From JAKLDO01 sp035354435 (GTDB lineage Bacteria > UBP6 > UBA1177), in assembly GCA_035354435.1 (NCBI GenBank), contig DAOQAY010000014.1, positions 1 through 30,858 of the forward strand: a stretch of 30,858 nucleotides of DNA. The letters run 5' to 3'. Shown here piece after piece: positions 1 to 8,548 of the stretch. The position numbers and the translations under genes are program-made. How positions within the stretch are numbered: the stretch's first letter is position 1; the number at the start of each line of letters is the position of its first letter. The notes beneath the pieces were generated by a model. It saw only the letters and a program-made list of their open reading frames with translations. It was not told where the DNA came from and made no database searches.

Positions 1-1
1 G

Positions 2-154
2 AATGATAACTCCGGCTTTCTCGAAAATCTCAGAGTTTTGAAATCGGCTCTATTAAAACAAGTGAAGATTATCCTAAAAATCAATTCTAATCAAGCGGCA
101 GATAAAAATAATTTGACGGAAACATTTCAAGTAGCTATATTAGGCGGAGTTTAA
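2..154 (+). CDS. C-terminal fragment of an unidentified protein, cut by the window edge
   Basis: An open frame enters from the left edge and ends at TAA 152-154, giving the last 50 residues of a protein that starts outside the window. The fragment begins NDNSGFLENLRVLKSALLKQ and ends in AILGGV. The LRVLKSALLKQ helix resembles the C-terminal helix of type I restriction specificity subunits (HsdS), and RhuM-family genes such as the next one are often found in or beside type I restriction-modification loci. However, this protein continues about 30 residues beyond the usual HsdS end, so the assignment is only a suggestion. Only the reading frame and stop are seen directly. Confidence 0.4.
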   Translation, partial: NDNSGFLENLRVLKSALLKQVKIILKINSNQAADKNNLTETFQVAILGGV

Positions 155-169
155 TATATATTTGGATCG

Positions 170-1019
170 TTGGTGCAGAATCAGATAATTATTTATCAGC
201 CGGAAGAAGGTTTTTCATCTCTTGAAGTTCGTCTGGATGGAGAAACTGTGTGGCTCACTCAGAGCCAGATGGCAGAATTATTTCAAACAGACAGGTCATC
301 AATCGTCAAACACATCAAAAATATTTACAACACATTAGAATCAGAGGAGTTTTCAACCTGTGCAAAAATTGCACAAGTTCAAATTGAGGGTGACAGAAAA
401 GTTTCGAGACAAATGATTTATTACAACCTTGATGTTGTTCTTTCAGTTGGATATTGTGTCAACTCAAAAAGAGGAACACAGTTCAGAATATGGGCAAATC
501 AAGTACTAAAAAATTATCTGATGAAAGGTTATGTGTTGAATCAAAGGATTGAACGGATTGAAGAAAAACTCTTTGAGCATGATAAAAAGTTTGAACTTAT
601 TATTCATCAGGTATTGCCACCAAAAGAAGGAATCTTTTTTGACGGTCAGGTTTTTGACGCTTATGAAAAAGCTGTTTCATTCATAAAAGAAGCAAAAAGT
701 TCTATAATTCTGATCGACATATATTGATGAAACGGTGCTTACAATGCTGTCGAAACGGAATTCAGGTGTAAAAGCAACCATTTACACATCAAAACTGACC
801 AGACAGCTGACGCTTGATCTTGAAAAACACAATGCACAATATGAAGCAGTAGAAGTAATTACTTTTGAAAGATCACATGACAGATTTCTGATCATTGATG
901 AAAAAACAGTTTACCATATCGGAGCATCGCTTAAAGATCTTGGAAAAAAGCTTTTTGCTTTCTCAAAGATCTCAATAGATTCTCAAATCATTCTGGATTA
1001 TTTAAAATTCAGACAGTGA
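170..1019 (+). pseudogene. RhuM-family (virulence RhuM / ORF6N-like) protein gene, frameshifted
   Basis: Two adjacent frames together encode one RhuM-family protein of about 283 residues. The first part (170-717) has the family core: an N-terminal WLTQSQMAELF helix-turn-helix-like segment, then QMIYYNLDVVLSVGYCVNSK and FRIWANQVLKNYLMKGY. The second part, in another frame from about 720, continues as YIDETVLTMLSKR and carries a PLD-like H-D-R-F-L-I-I-D motif followed by HIGASLKDLGKK, usual for the C-terminus of these proteins. The switch falls at 718-720: the junction reads GAC-A-TAT-ATT where homologues would be expected to read Asp-Asn-Tyr-Ile, so two bases are missing (or one added). The first frame stops at TGA 725-727. 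RhuM proteins are DNA-binding-like proteins of unclear function found in mobile and restriction loci. The start is TTG 170 or GTG 173. It is either a real pseudogene or an assembly error. Confidence 0.75.
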
Positions 1020-1766
1020 TCAGTAAATGAAAGGAAAAATCCTTTTTCTGGATGACGGATATTTGTCGCCGAATGTTTTGCGATACCATTCTCTGTGTTT
1101 GTTTGCTCTTGGAACGAGATTTGCCATGGTGAATATCATGAACGCAAGTCCGGGAAGTGACCATGTGAGTATCGCCCAGCCGGTCCATTCGAGTATTTCG
1201 CCGAAATAATTAGGGCTTGCGACAAATTTGTGAAATCCTTTTTCAGGTAGAAAATATCCTGTTCCGTTTTCTTTTCTAAGTTTTCTGACAACATGATCCG
1301 AATGGATATTTATAACCATTCCTGTGAAGAAAAATAAAGTTCCGGCAATAAATCTCGGATCAGCCAGCCATGACAGAGAATAGTCAGCAATATTAAATAG
1401 ATAATACCCATTTATAAATCCGTTCATTGAGTTGAATATCAGTGAAAAAAGAACGATCAGAAGCGGCATTTTTTCTTCGCCTCTGATCAGAAACGGGTAG
1501 ATAAATGTCCGCTGAATATAGTGGGTCAGCCAGATGGCAAGCATAATTCCGGTAACGGAAGTGATAGTGCCGGTAATTGCAAAATATATCGGAATAAACA
1601 CAACTGGCGATTCCATTAAAAGCCAGCCGAGCCTCGGGTTGATTGAAAATCCCCAGCTTTTACTGGCATGTCTGCCGTATCCTGCTGTAACAAAATACAA
1701 GGCAATAAAAGTAAATACGGCACTTATGATCTGGACGGCAATAAGCGTTTCATAAATCGTTTTCAT
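1020..1766 (-). CDS. 3-oxo-5-alpha-steroid 4-dehydrogenase (SRD5A1-like) family membrane reductase
   Basis: A 248-residue polytopic membrane protein matching steroid 5-alpha-reductase / DUF1295-type reductases, which use NAD(P)H to reduce a C=C bond in a lipid or isoprenoid-like substrate. Diagnostic segments lie in the C-terminal half: a NIHSDHVVRKLRK loop, the GYFLPEKGFHKFVASPNYFGEILEWTG core (residues about 175-200), and ANKHREWYRKTFGDKYP near the end with a terminal PFIY. About six or seven hydrophobic helices are visible, and the length is that of the SRD5A1 group. The substrate cannot be read from sequence; bacteria seldom make steroids, so another polyprenyl or fatty substrate is possible. 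The ribosome site TAGGAG precedes ATG 1766. The stop codon abuts that of the convergent RhuM gene. It is the second gene of an operon with the periplasmic protein gene 9 bp upstream. Confidence 0.88.
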   Translation of the reverse strand: MKTIYETLIAVQIISAVFTFIALYFVTAGYGRHASKSWGFSINPRLGWLLMESPVVFIPIYFAITGTITSVTGIMLAIWLTHYIQRTFIYPFLIRGEEKMPLLIVLFSLIFNSMNGFINGYYLFNIADYSLSWLADPRFIAGTLFFFTGMVINIHSDHVVRKLRKENGTGYFLPEKGFHKFVASPNYFGEILEWTGWAILTWSLPGLAFMIFTMANLVPRANKHREWYRKTFGDKYPSSRKRIFPFIY

Positions 1767-1775
1767 GTTATGCTC

Positions 1776-2528
1776 CTATTTTTTCCTTGGAAGCGGCATC
1801 GGTTCGATGTCTTTATTTTCAAAATCAAAAACGAGTATCCTTTTATACATTCCCAGAACATTGAGTGTAACTTTAGTGTATCCGTGGGTAAAATGAAAAT
1901 AATCTCCGAAATCTGAGGCAAGATATTTCACATAAAGAGCATCTACCGCAAATCTCGATTTTCCCGATGTCCCTTCATTCTGAATGAGTTCGTAATTATC
2001 AACAGTAAGCCATATAAACCCCTTAAAGTGTTCATCTTTTGGAACTCTTGGCGTTGCTTTGACCTTATAGGCGAGCTTTCCTCTGACCGTTTCAACACCG
2101 ACTACTTCACGGATATACTCTTTGTCTCCGTTTTTATCAAAATGGGGAATTCCCGGTTTTGATTCTCTCGGATCGTAACTTTTCGGATCTTTCGGTTTTC
2201 CGTTGACAGTGTATTCGAGAACTTCATATTTCAGATCCTCATAAAAATCGTCCCATCTTGTGTAGACAACTTTTTCGGTTTCAAGGAGCTCCATCGTTTT
2301 AGGGTGATACCATTTGACAGTTACATGTCTGGTACTTTTTACACCGGCGTATTTCTCATACATTTTTGAATACTTGGCAGTAATTTCATCAATAATTTTC
2401 TTTGACATTTCAGGGGTTATTTTCATCCCTTCATAAATCTTTCCTTCACCATTTTCCTGAGCAGAAACAGTCAGTGAAATAAAAAATATGCCAAGAGCAA
2501 TTGCATTTACAAGAATAGTTTTCAACAT
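1776..2528 (-). CDS. Exported protein of unknown function, possibly LolA-like fold
   Basis: A 250-residue secreted protein. ATG 2528 is chosen over an upstream in-frame codon (2555) because AAAGAGG sits at the right distance and a clean signal peptide follows (MLKTILVNAIALGIFF, cleavage likely after VSA). The mature part has alternating strands and motifs such as TVKWYHPKTMELLETEKVVY, REVVGVETVRGKLAYKVKATP and GFIWLTVDNYELIQNEG. The pattern of strand, property-of-salt and 'WLTVDNYELIQ' resembles outer-membrane lipoprotein-sorting-like (LolA/LolB-fold) periplasmic proteins, where WxD marks one strand. That similarity is by eye and weak. It lacks a lipobox Cys. The membrane reductase gene follows after 9 bp, so the two probably act together in envelope lipid handling (inference). 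The operon promoter is at 2569-2597. Confidence 0.6.
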   Translation of the reverse strand: MLKTILVNAIALGIFFISLTVSAQENGEGKIYEGMKITPEMSKKIIDEITAKYSKMYEKYAGVKSTRHVTVKWYHPKTMELLETEKVVYTRWDDFYEDLKYEVLEYTVNGKPKDPKSYDPRESKPGIPHFDKNGDKEYIREVVGVETVRGKLAYKVKATPRVPKDEHFKGFIWLTVDNYELIQNEGTSGKSRFAVDALYVKYLASDFGDYFHFTHGYTKVTLNVLGMYKRILVFDFENKDIEPMPLPRKK

Positions 2529-2568
2529 ACAGACCTCTTTATCAAACATCTCCAACTAAGACGACTGG

Positions 2569-2597
2569 TATATATCACAGGTTTCACCAATCGCCAA
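2569..2597 (-). promoter_or_regulatory. Sigma-70-like promoter for the periplasmic protein / reductase operon
   Basis: On the minus strand TTGGCG (2592-2597), a 17-base spacer and TATATA (2569-2574) form a good sigma-70 match. Transcription would begin near 2562, about 34 bases before ATG 2528. It is divergent from the promoter of the kinase/cyclase gene. Confidence 0.55.
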
Positions 2598-2630
2598 ATA
2601 TTTAGAAAAAATGTAATACCAATCTTTTTA

Positions 2631-2659
2631 TTGAGAAAATTTAGTAAAGTATATAAAAT
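2631..2659 (+). promoter_or_regulatory. Sigma-70-like promoter that fixes the start of the kinase/cyclase gene
   Basis: TTGAGA (2631-2636), 17 bases and TAAAAT (2654-2659). The in-frame TTG at 2631 is the -35 box and the in-frame ATG at 2658 lies inside the -10 box, so neither can be translated from this transcript. The first usable start is ATG 2712, about 45 bases after the expected transcription start. Confidence 0.6.
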
Positions 2660-2711
2660 GCACACTGCGAATATAGAATTAATACCTGTTTATCCGCACA
2701 GAGACTTTTTA

Positions 2712-5700
2712 ATGGTAAAGAACACGCTGCTTGCAAACAGATTTGAACTGAAAAAGAAGCTTGGGAATACTGTTTTCGGTGAAGTCTGGCTTGCAAATGA
2801 TAACGAGGCTTCGGCAAATGTCGCTTTAAAGCTCGTTTCAAATCTTCATTTCAATAAAAAAGGCGATACCAGAAAACTTCGTGAAGAATTCAAAGTGTTC
2901 AGCCAGATAAAATGCAGGCATATAGCTGAACTTCTGGAACTTTTTGAAGAGAGAGGCGTGCTTTTCTATACTGCTGAATATGTTGAAGGTTTTTCACTGC
3001 CGAGGCTTAAAGGTGAGCCCCTGAGCAAGCTCATCCCGATTTTCTCCGACATTGCCAGAGCGTTGCTTGAACTTCACAATTACGGTATAGTTCACGGAGC
3101 TGTTAAACCGGAAGATATTGTTATCCGGTCTGACGGTTCTGCAAAACTTGTGAACATCGGACTTATGTCTGTTTTTGAACATAAATTTGTAAAAGCGGAT
3201 GAAACATTCATCTACACCGCTCCGGAAATAATTAACAGAAAGAAGTTTGACTGGAGAGCCGATCTGTATTCTCTCGGGGTTATAATGTACGAAGCTCTTT
3301 ATTCCAGACTTCCGTGGGATAAGCCGCCGTTCTCTGACGAAATGAATGTCGAAGCTGAAATAAAAATAAATTTTCCCAAGCAGTCATCTTCCGAAATTAA
3401 CAAAGTTATAAGAAAGCTGCTTTCGGTTGATCCTGAAAACCGTTTTGGAGATACGATAGAGCTTTTATCTGCTCTCGAAAGGATAAAGACAGGTATTTCA
3501 GGAAAAGGAGAAAAGCAGACAGATAATAAAAAATATCTTGAGGTCAATGAATCGGAGTTTGTTTCAAGAAGAATAGAAATGACCGCACTCCTTGAAATGC
3601 TTGATAATTTTGAAGCTACTGCACTGGATCATGCCGTTATTATTGAAAGTCCGAGAGGTGCCGGAAGAACGAGATTTCTGCGTGAATTTGAAAAAAGGAT
3701 AGCACATAGAAATCTCCGGTCGCTTTTTTTCTCTGCCAGTCAGACACAGAATCTTGCCGCAGATATCATTAATACTATCTGGGAATATCTTGACAGGGAA
3801 TACAGGCTCCAGCTTTCTTTGAAATGGGGCGGGGCAATACTTCTTTATTTTCCGCATTTCAGTGAATTCGGTGAATTCAAGAATGTTAAACCGGTCAAGA
3901 ATCTTCCTCAACTTAGCGAGGATTTTTACAGATTTGTCTCCATGTTCCGCGATTTTATAAGGATGGGAACCAGAAACTCACCGCTGGTTCTTATGCTTGA
4001 TAATTTTGATCACATTGACAAACGGTCTCTTAAACTCGTTCAGGAGCTTTCTGCAGGTGTGGAAAGTTCAAACAGGATTTTTATAGTTGTTACAATAGAT
4101 TCCACGAGCGGATCTAATCTTGAGATCCCGGCTTTTTCAAGAATAACTCTTTCACCGTTCACTTTTTCTGAAACTAGAGATTATATTGAAAGCTGTCTTA
4201 ATCTTTCGGGTGATTTTATAGATAATGAGCTTTTTCTATGGGTATACCGGAACAGTAAAGGGCTGGCAAAGCAGACAAGGTCGCTGCTGTTTCTGCTGAT
4301 AGAAGAAAGGCTGATAGTTCCGAAGAACGGTCAGATAATATTTGAAGGCAATACTCTTGCTGAAAAAGGGGTGGAATATCTTCTTGAAACAAAGATTAAT
4401 TCTTTCAGTAAAAAAGAGCAGATGGTTTTAAAAGCCTGCTCGATCTATAAAAAATTCGTCACCAAAAAGGCATTGAACTTCCTTTTAAAAGATGAAATGA
4501 GTGAAGATGAACTTGATTCTGCACTGGGTGTTCTGCAGACCAACTATCTGGTTGTCATTTACAAAAACGGCAAGATTAATATTGTAAACAGACTTTTTCA
4601 GCCGATAATATATTCTCTTCTTACAAATGATGAAAAATCTTATCTCCATGCAACAATGGGAGATTTTCTTATTCTCAATTCAATAGAAAATCTTTCTATG
4701 AATATAAATCCCTATGCTTTTGCGGCGTATCATTTCAATAAAGCCGGACAGAACGAAAAAGCTTTGAAGCTTTATCTGCAGTCTGTTTGCGGACTCATGG
4801 CGTATCTTAACTCGGAACTTGCCGAATCATCCATTGACGAAGCTCTTTCAATAATAGAAACAAACCCCGAAATTATGAAAGGGAAAAAACTTTATGCCGT
4901 CTATCTTTTTGCCGGCAGAAGCTATTTCAGGCTGGGCATCTATAAAAAAGCGACAGAACCGCTTGAAAAAAGTTATTCAATCTGGAAGAACGATACTATT
5001 CTTGAGGATCTCGTTTTTTCACTTGCCGGTGATTCAGATCCAAAAAAAGCAGCTAAATTCATTTCAGGCTATAATGCCGACACTCCGGATAAAAAAGCTG
5101 TAAAGCATTATTTGAGAGCATATGTCTATCTTTCTGCTGAAAATAATTATATTAAAGCCGATTTTCACTTAAAAAGAGCGCTGAAGTATGTTAAGGACGG
5201 ACATGACAGGCTTTTCGGGCCTATAAGGCGGTTTACTCTCAAGCAGCTTCATTTCGATCTTTCGCTTTATAGTGAAAATGCTGATTTTGCAAGACTTGAG
5301 GTGCTCCGGAATGAACTTGTAGAAAGTTCAATAAAAATAGATTCCAGAGCTTTTTATATTGATGCTTTAAATGCTTCTTTCGTTTATTACTGGAATTTCA
5401 ATGAGATGAAAAAAGCATACGGCGTTCTCCATGAAACACTGAAACTTTCGCTGGAAATATTTGATAATTTCAGAATAACAAGAAGTTATTTAAATCTTGC
5501 GAACTGTTCCCACAGGATCGGCAGATTGAACGATGTCCGCTTCTACCTTGATAAAGCTGTCGAGTATGCAAGAAAGGGAAGCGGTGCCAACATTCTCAAG
5601 TTGTGTTACTGCAATTACGGTGAGCTCGCCATAATAAAAGGAGAGTTTTCTCTTGCTGACAACTATCTTTATAATGCCGAAGAGATATCAAAAAGGGAAT

Positions 5701-7370
5701 TCAAGGATCCGGAACTGATAGTCATTTACAGTTTTCAGGTAATTCTGTCACTTCTTAAAAATGAAACCGGAATAGCAAGAAATATCGGCGGCAGACTTAG
5801 AAGATACTATGAGCAGTTTGAAACTGTAAATCCCCAGAAAAGTGTTTCAATTGCATCTTCTCTGATGCTTCTTGAGGCTCTGACGGGAAATGAAAAGGAA
5901 GTATTCTTTGAACTGGATAAGAAGCTGCTGTCCCTTCTTAACAGATTTCCTCTGTTCAAACAGACAAATTATCTTTTTTATATAACCTGTAAAATAATCT
6001 TTTATAAAAAACACGGTAATCGTGATTTTGCAATGAATCTGATTATGGAAGTTGAAAAATCTGATATAAAAAGCTCGCACTCTCTTTTTCAGATGCTCTA
6101 TTATTATCATGCTGCACTTTTTCTTAAAGATTCTGCACCGGCATCTTCATTGTTGAGAAAATATCTTCAGTCCGGAATCAAATTTTCTCTTCAGATACAG
6201 GCAAATCATTTTTATTCTCTGTTCAACGGAATATCTTATGTTCTTGAAAGAGATGACACGGAAAATGTGTTTGCAAAGATAAGGGAGATATTAAAATTCG
6301 TCAACTGCAATGAAGAATCTAAAACCCTTATTGAAACAGAGGTTTCAAAGCTTCAGATGCATATTTACAACACAAAGAATCAGATAGAACATCTCAATAC
6401 GATGAATGCATCTTTTGCCGCAATAATCGATATAGTGAAATCAATTACCGGCAGAACCGATTTTAACAGAATCACCGAAATAATCGTTAAAAAGACAATA
6501 GATATCCTTTCCCTTGATGTATGCGGAATAGTTTTTGTAGGAAATGAAAATGATGAGAACAGCTATCTTATTCTTGACTCATCTCACAGGGAGCACAAAA
6601 TGTCTGAATTCCGTTTTAAAGCAGGGGTCGTTCCCAGAATGCTGAAAACAGGCAGAATAGATTTTATTTCGGGAGCATCATCTGATAAAGGGTCTGAATT
6701 CCGTTCAGTTGCTGCTGTTCCCGTTCTTATGAGAGGAGAGATAAAAGCTTACTGCTATCTGGAAAGGGATTCAACTCTTGGTCATTTTACCGAAGCCGAG
6801 ATCAGATTCCTTGAGATACTTTCAGAAAACATAAGTGTTATTTATGATAATGCTGAACTTGTGCAGATTGCAACTACTGATTCTCTAACAAAACTTTATA
6901 CCCGCAGACATTTTTTTGATATTCTTGCAAATGAAGTTGAAAAAGCGGGAAGATACAAGTTTGTTACATCAATGATAATGCTTGACATTGATCATTTCAA
7001 AGAGATAAACGACACTTACGGACATCTGGCCGGTGATATAATTCTCCGTAAACTCGGAGAACTGCTTAAGAAAACAGTCAGATCTTCTGATTATGTCGGA
7101 AGGTTCGGAGGCGAGGAATTTATAGTTCTTTTAACAGGAACAGATCTTGACGGAGCGTATCAGACAGCAGAAAAGATCAGAAAGAATTGCGAAAAAGAAG
7201 AGGTGTCAGGAACTTCATTTACTGTCAGTCTGGGCGTGGCATCATATCATGAAGACAGAGTAAAAAATGAAAAAGATTTTATTGAAAAGTGCGACATGGC
7301 ATTGTATAGAGCTAAAGGACTCGGAAGAAACAGAACTGTGAAGTACTGTGATCTTATCAGGAGAAGTTAA
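2712..7370 (+). CDS. Pseudokinase / degenerate AAA ATPase / TPR / GAF / GGDEF diguanylate cyclase
   Basis: A 1552-residue multidomain signalling protein. Residues about 8-270 form a Ser/Thr-kinase fold with the ATP-anchoring lysine (VALK, K40) and APE, but HRD is H128-G-A and DFG is N148-I-G, so both catalytic aspartates are absent. Residues about 295-560 are an AAA/STAND-type ATPase domain whose Walker A reads G316-A-G-R319-T (Lys replaced by Arg), with Walker B LVLMLD430. A long helical, TPR-like region follows (about 600-1215), then a GAF domain (about 1230-1385) and a C-terminal GGDEF domain with GGEEF 1466-1470 and an intact inhibitory I-site R1457xxD1460 five residues upstream. The GGDEF motif predicts synthesis of cyclic-di-GMP from GTP; the kinase part probably binds ligand or partner rather than phosphorylating. 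Start chosen from promoter position and from the kinase fold beginning at NRFELKKKLG. It overlaps the next gene by one base. Confidence 0.93.
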   Translation: MVKNTLLANRFELKKKLGNTVFGEVWLANDNEASANVALKLVSNLHFNKKGDTRKLREEFKVFSQIKCRHIAELLELFEERGVLFYTAEYVEGFSLPRLKGEPLSKLIPIFSDIARALLELHNYGIVHGAVKPEDIVIRSDGSAKLVNIGLMSVFEHKFVKADETFIYTAPEIINRKKFDWRADLYSLGVIMYEALYSRLPWDKPPFSDEMNVEAEIKINFPKQSSSEINKVIRKLLSVDPENRFGDTIELLSALERIKTGISGKGEKQTDNKKYLEVNESEFVSRRIEMTALLEMLDNFEATALDHAVIIESPRGAGRTRFLREFEKRIAHRNLRSLFFSASQTQNLAADIINTIWEYLDREYRLQLSLKWGGAILLYFPHFSEFGEFKNVKPVKNLPQLSEDFYRFVSMFRDFIRMGTRNSPLVLMLDNFDHIDKRSLKLVQELSAGVESSNRIFIVVTIDSTSGSNLEIPAFSRITLSPFTFSETRDYIESCLNLSGDFIDNELFLWVYRNSKGLAKQTRSLLFLLIEERLIVPKNGQIIFEGNTLAEKGVEYLLETKINSFSKKEQMVLKACSIYKKFVTKKALNFLLKDEMSEDELDSALGVLQTNYLVVIYKNGKINIVNRLFQPIIYSLLTNDEKSYLHATMGDFLILNSIENLSMNINPYAFAAYHFNKAGQNEKALKLYLQSVCGLMAYLNSELAESSIDEALSIIETNPEIMKGKKLYAVYLFAGRSYFRLGIYKKATEPLEKSYSIWKNDTILEDLVFSLAGDSDPKKAAKFISGYNADTPDKKAVKHYLRAYVYLSAENNYIKADFHLKRALKYVKDGHDRLFGPIRRFTLKQLHFDLSLYSENADFARLEVLRNELVESSIKIDSRAFYIDALNASFVYYWNFNEMKKAYGVLHETLKLSLEIFDNFRITRSYLNLANCSHRIGRLNDVRFYLDKAVEYARKGSGANILKLCYCNYGELAIIKGEFSLADNYLYNAEEISKREFKDPELIVIYSFQVILSLLKNETGIARNIGGRLRRYYEQFETVNPQKSVSIASSLMLLEALTGNEKEVFFELDKKLLSLLNRFPLFKQTNYLFYITCKIIFYKKHGNRDFAMNLIMEVEKSDIKSSHSLFQMLYYYHAALFLKDSAPASSLLRKYLQSGIKFSLQIQANHFYSLFNGISYVLERDDTENVFAKIREILKFVNCNEESKTLIETEVSKLQMHIYNTKNQIEHLNTMNASFAAIIDIVKSITGRTDFNRITEIIVKKTIDILSLDVCGIVFVGNENDENSYLILDSSHREHKMSEFRFKAGVVPRMLKTGRIDFISGASSDKGSEFRSVAAVPVLMRGEIKAYCYLERDSTLGHFTEAEIRFLEILSENISVIYDNAELVQIATTDSLTKLYTRRHFFDILANEVEKAGRYKFVTSMIMLDIDHFKEINDTYGHLAGDIILRKLGELLKKTVRSSDYVGRFGGEEFIVLLTGTDLDGAYQTAEKIRKNCEKEEVSGTSFTVSLGVASYHEDRVKNEKDFIEKCDMALYRAKGLGRNRTVKYCDLIRRS

Positions 7371-8548
7371 TGGGAATTAATGTTAATGTAACGGAACAGC
7401 AGATACTTCAGGGAGATACAACTATAGTCAGGAAGGAATTTGAAAATCTTGTTCAGACTTCACTTCTTATAAAAAAATTTGAAAATGATGTTTCGATCAA
7501 CTTTTTCGGATCAACTCCGCTTGACATGATAAAAAAACTTAAAACCGAAAAGTATAGAAACTGGTTCGAAAAACTGGACAGGGAAGTTCCAGGTGCGCCA
7601 TATTTTTTAAGCCAGAAGTCGAACACTCTTTTGTATTTTCTGATGGGAAACATCCAGTTTGAAGAAAAAGAGAATGCAATTTATTTTGATGAACTCGGAG
7701 CTCAAAGGTTCTTTAAGGAAAAAGTTTCTCAGATAAAGAATCTCTGTCTGCCTAACAATATCAATCCTCAAAGCGGAATTAACAGGCTTTCGGGTCTTCT
7801 TTCCGGTGAAAAGGACAGTCTGTCTTCAACTGTTGCAGAAGGTTCTGAAAAAGATGCTGAAAAAGCGAAAAAAGGTGTCGCGATCAAGGATCTTCTTGAT
7901 AAATACGGGTCAATAGCTTTCATGAACAGAGACAGAGCCGTCAAATTGACAGTGGTTGTTAAAGATATTCCGGAAAAGATTTCATTTTCAAGGAACTGTC
8001 TTGTAAAAGATCCTAAAAATCCCCAACCTTTTTTTCTGACGATCATGAAAACAGATTCAGCCGTAAATGAAATAAGGTCAATAATAGTTCCTAATATTTC
8101 TGATGTAGAAGACTCATTGAAAAGATTGGGTGGTGTTTACATTCAGGTTGTCACAAAAGCCGAAGATCTGTCATATCAAAGTCTTTTTGAGTCGGATACT
8201 ATTTTCCCGGTAGATATAGTGTTTTCCATTGCTGAAGTGATTTCTGAGCACACAGAAATTCCAGTAGCGCAAACTGTGGAGAGTGTGGTCAATGATTCGC
8301 AGAGAACAGAACCTGAAATAAAAAAATCTGTAAGAGAAGAAAAGCCTGAGATTGTTCCAGAAAAAAAAGAAGATGTTGAAGAGAAGTTGTCTGAATATGA
8401 TGAAAAAGATGAAATTTTGCGGCTTAAGGCTGAAAATATAAGACTTTTTAAGCAGATTGAACAGCTTCAGAAACTGGTTGAAGATTATGAGGAAGAAGTT
8501 CATAAAAAACAGTCTATTAAAGGTTTTTTCGGGAAGTTTTTCAATTGA
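7370..8548 (+). CDS. Hypothetical cytoplasmic protein with C-terminal coiled coil
   Basis: A 392-residue protein that I do not recognise. It has no signal peptide or membrane segment. The N-terminal 150 residues look globular and contain STPLDMIKKLKTEKYRNWF; a second block (about 165-290) carries AFMNRDRAVKLTVVVKDIPE and IRSIIVPNISDVEDSLKRLGG. A charged linker rich in Glu, Lys and Pro (about 305-345) leads to a heptad-like coiled coil (EILRLKAENIRLFKQIEQLQ) and ends in a basic/aromatic tail KGFFGKFFN that could touch a membrane surface. AGGAG precedes ATG 7370, which shares its A with the upstream TAA; its stop overlaps the next start. Such coupling suggests matched amounts with the diguanylate cyclase, perhaps as a partner or effector (inference). 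Confidence 0.8.
   Translation: MGINVNVTEQQILQGDTTIVRKEFENLVQTSLLIKKFENDVSINFFGSTPLDMIKKLKTEKYRNWFEKLDREVPGAPYFLSQKSNTLLYFLMGNIQFEEKENAIYFDELGAQRFFKEKVSQIKNLCLPNNINPQSGINRLSGLLSGEKDSLSSTVAEGSEKDAEKAKKGVAIKDLLDKYGSIAFMNRDRAVKLTVVVKDIPEKISFSRNCLVKDPKNPQPFFLTIMKTDSAVNEIRSIIVPNISDVEDSLKRLGGVYIQVVTKAEDLSYQSLFESDTIFPVDIVFSIAEVISEHTEIPVAQTVESVVNDSQRTEPEIKKSVREEKPEIVPEKKEDVEEKLSEYDEKDEILRLKAENIRLFKQIEQLQKLVEDYEEEVHKKQSIKGFFGKFFN

Noticed and set aside
1029..1047. AAAGGA-loop-TCCTTT hairpin with a T-run downstream of the RhuM gene
   Set aside because: It lies inside the coding end of the convergent reductase gene, the stem is short and AT-rich, and Lys/Phe codons explain it equally well.
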